Shown here piece after piece: positions 62,818 through 64,000 of a DNA stretch of 64,000 nucleotides (positions are counted from its first letter, which is position 1; each line of letters opens with the position of its first letter). The notes beneath the pieces are model-generated. The model worked only from the letters and a program-made list of their open reading frames with translations, was not told the origin of the DNA and made no database searches. The translations under genes were made by a program, and so were the position numbers. Source of the DNA: Chitinimonas prasina (lineage in GTDB: Bacteria; Pseudomonadota; Gammaproteobacteria; Burkholderiales; Chitinimonadaceae); the NCBI RefSeq assembly GCF_030160395.1, contig NZ_BSOG01000002.1:1086947-1150946 (forward strand), written 5' to 3'.

Positions 62818-63309
62818 TCACCACTCCTTGTAGGGCACGCCATTCAAGCCCCTTTTTTCTGATAGCGAGTACACATCGAAAACATCGTCTCCACTGCGCG
62901 GTGCATCGGGGGGTGACTCAAAACTACGTAGGCCCCAGCTAGCCTCGTTCGGGGCCTCGTCATCCGCAAAGAATGGGTCGCGCGGCAGACGGCGCAAGAA
63001 GTAGAGCTTGGCACCATCGGGGTTCTTCTTGTCTGTCACCCCATTGACGAGATCCAGCAAGGTCGGCGGATAACCCGACCCATCCAGCCCCACCTCGATA
63101 CGCCCAGCCGTCGCCGCTGCCTTGTAGGCGTCTATGGCCTGACGCATATCACGCAGCGACCGCCGGAGTTCGTGCTCTTTGCTGCGCTGCACCGTTTTTT
63201 CGGCCAGCGGCATGGCCACGGCAGCCATCAAGGCCAATATGGCCAGTGAAGCGAGTAGCTCGATAAAGCTGAAACCCGCCTGGCGAGCGCGTTGACACGA
63301 CGTGGGCAT
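62818..63309 (-). CDS. GspG/H-like pseudopilin
   Basis: 163 residues: prepilin site QAGFSFIELLASLAILALMA with Glu at +5, then RSLRDMRQAIDAYKAAATAG and a C-terminal DVFDVYSLSEKRGLNG. Starts two bases after the secretin stop, so the genes are translated together. Confidence 0.88.
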   Translation of the reverse strand: MPTSCQRARQAGFSFIELLASLAILALMAAVAMPLAEKTVQRSKEHELRRSLRDMRQAIDAYKAAATAGRIEVGLDGSGYPPTLLDLVNGVTDKKNPDGAKLYFLRRLPRDPFFADDEAPNEASWGLRSFESPPDAPRSGDDVFDVYSLSEKRGLNGVPYKEW

Positions 63310-63311
63310 GC

Positions 63312-64000
63312 TCAGGGTGCAACGCTCAGTCGATGAATCAAGGGCAAAGCTGGACGACCCACATTGCCGCCACTGGCTATGGGCGTCATGCCGATGACAC
63401 TGATCTCGGACTCCTGCGCTGCTTGCAGGGGCTTGAGCACCACCATCAATAGCGCACCCTCGCCCTTGGCGCCTGCGGCTTCTGCGCTGGCCGTACCGAC
63501 TGATACACGGCCACTGGCCTTGTCTATCAACTGGCTGAAATTGGATTTCCCAGCCTTGCTGAAGTATTCGCCCTCCTTGACCGACACCACTTCAAACAGT
63601 GACTTGTCGTAAGCCAGTTGCAGCGGCGCCGCACGTAAGGCCTCAGCGCTATCCAGGTGCAACACCAGCGTCATCGGCTCGCCCACCTTGGCCGCTGCAG
63701 GGCCCTTCCACTGCAGCTTGACGCCCGGCACAACCGCCGGTGCGGGTTCGGCGCTCGCTGGCGTAGCGGGTGCGGCCGGCGTCACGGCAGCCGGCCTTGC
63801 TTCCTCAGCAGGCTTGGCGGGCACAGCATTCGTCGGGGCGGTCTCCAGGCTGCGCAGTTGCAGGGGCTTGAGCCGCAGATTGGCCTCGGTACCCGACCAG
63901 AACGACTCTGCAGCCGGTTCCTTACGCTGGGCATTGCGTATCAGCCTGGGCGTAATCGACAGAATGATTTCGGTCTTGTTACCGCTATCAGACTGCGACG
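63312..64000 (-). CDS. Secretin (GspD-like) C-terminus with cohesin-like domain, partial
   Basis: Cut by the window end; 229 residues are visible. The first part (SGNKTEIILSITPRLIRNA) is the last secretin strand and lip. An Ala/Pro-rich linker (KPAEEARPAAVTPAAPATPA) follows, then a domain of about 140 residues (LQWKGPAAAKVGEPMTLVLH, VVSVKEGEYFSKAG, GEGALLMVVLK) resembling the cohesin fold. It forms the outer-membrane pore of the operon's secretion or pilus system. Confidence 0.85.
   Translation of the reverse strand, partial: SQSDSGNKTEIILSITPRLIRNAQRKEPAAESFWSGTEANLRLKPLQLRSLETAPTNAVPAKPAEEARPAAVTPAAPATPASAEPAPAVVPGVKLQWKGPAAAKVGEPMTLVLHLDSAEALRAAPLQLAYDKSLFEVVSVKEGEYFSKAGKSNFSQLIDKASGRVSVGTASAEAAGAKGEGALLMVVLKPLQAAQESEISVIGMTPIASGGNVGRPALPLIHRLSVAP

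Overview
The window reads as a high-GC Gram-negative chromosome, most likely a betaproteobacterium (a Neisseriales or Chitinimonas-like relative is my inference). Pointers are the dsbD/cutA/tlpA cluster, slyD with bcp, a MaoC-Pta fusion beside acetate kinase and fabI, class I fumarase, Sec-exported lipoprotein hydrolases and a type II secretion-like operon. No rRNA, tRNA or CRISPR array was seen.

1-34.8 kb is compact housekeeping and accessory core: bcp-slyD; the ribosomal oxygenase roxA; a YchJ-like protein; a GNAT; an M14 carboxypeptidase; nicotinamide riboside uptake (pnuC-nadR kinase); DUF1653/DUF455; a lipoprotein alpha-amylase; fumarase; a membrane Ser/Thr kinase; a GH114-like lipoprotein; a second, exported Bcp; a secreted alpha/beta hydrolase; a thioesterase; a subtilase; an MgtC/DUF4010 membrane protein; the fabI - maoC-pta - ackA acyl-phosphate cluster; the cutA-dsbD-tlpA thiol/copper operon head to head with fxsA; ridA; a large GH64-like protein; dps; and a protein with a GNAT-like C-terminus.

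35.2-43.8 kb is a signalling block of visibly lower GC: a REC-PAS-GGDEF-EAL cyclic-di-GMP enzyme, a membrane-tethered solute-binding sensor and a 1683-residue MASE1/multi-PAS hybrid histidine kinase with two receivers and an HPt domain. 43.8-47.9 kb looks like mobile or degraded DNA: an IS3-type orfB remnant, three small genes including a DsbC-like thiol protein, an XRE regulator, a DDE transposase and a 182-bp tandem duplication that forms hairpins.

47.9-57.2 kb is dominated by one Sec-exported SpvB/FG-GAP/RHS polymorphic toxin (2974 residues). Its C-terminal 300 residues and the adjacent candidate immunity gene are AT-richer than the rest. 57.4-64 kb, on the same strand and directly upstream of it, is a type II secretion/pilus-like operon: secretin with a cohesin-like tail (cut by the window end), four pseudopilin-like proteins, GspF, GspE, and PilM- and PilN-like proteins. 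A plausible reading is that this machine and the RHS protein belong together, but that is inference.
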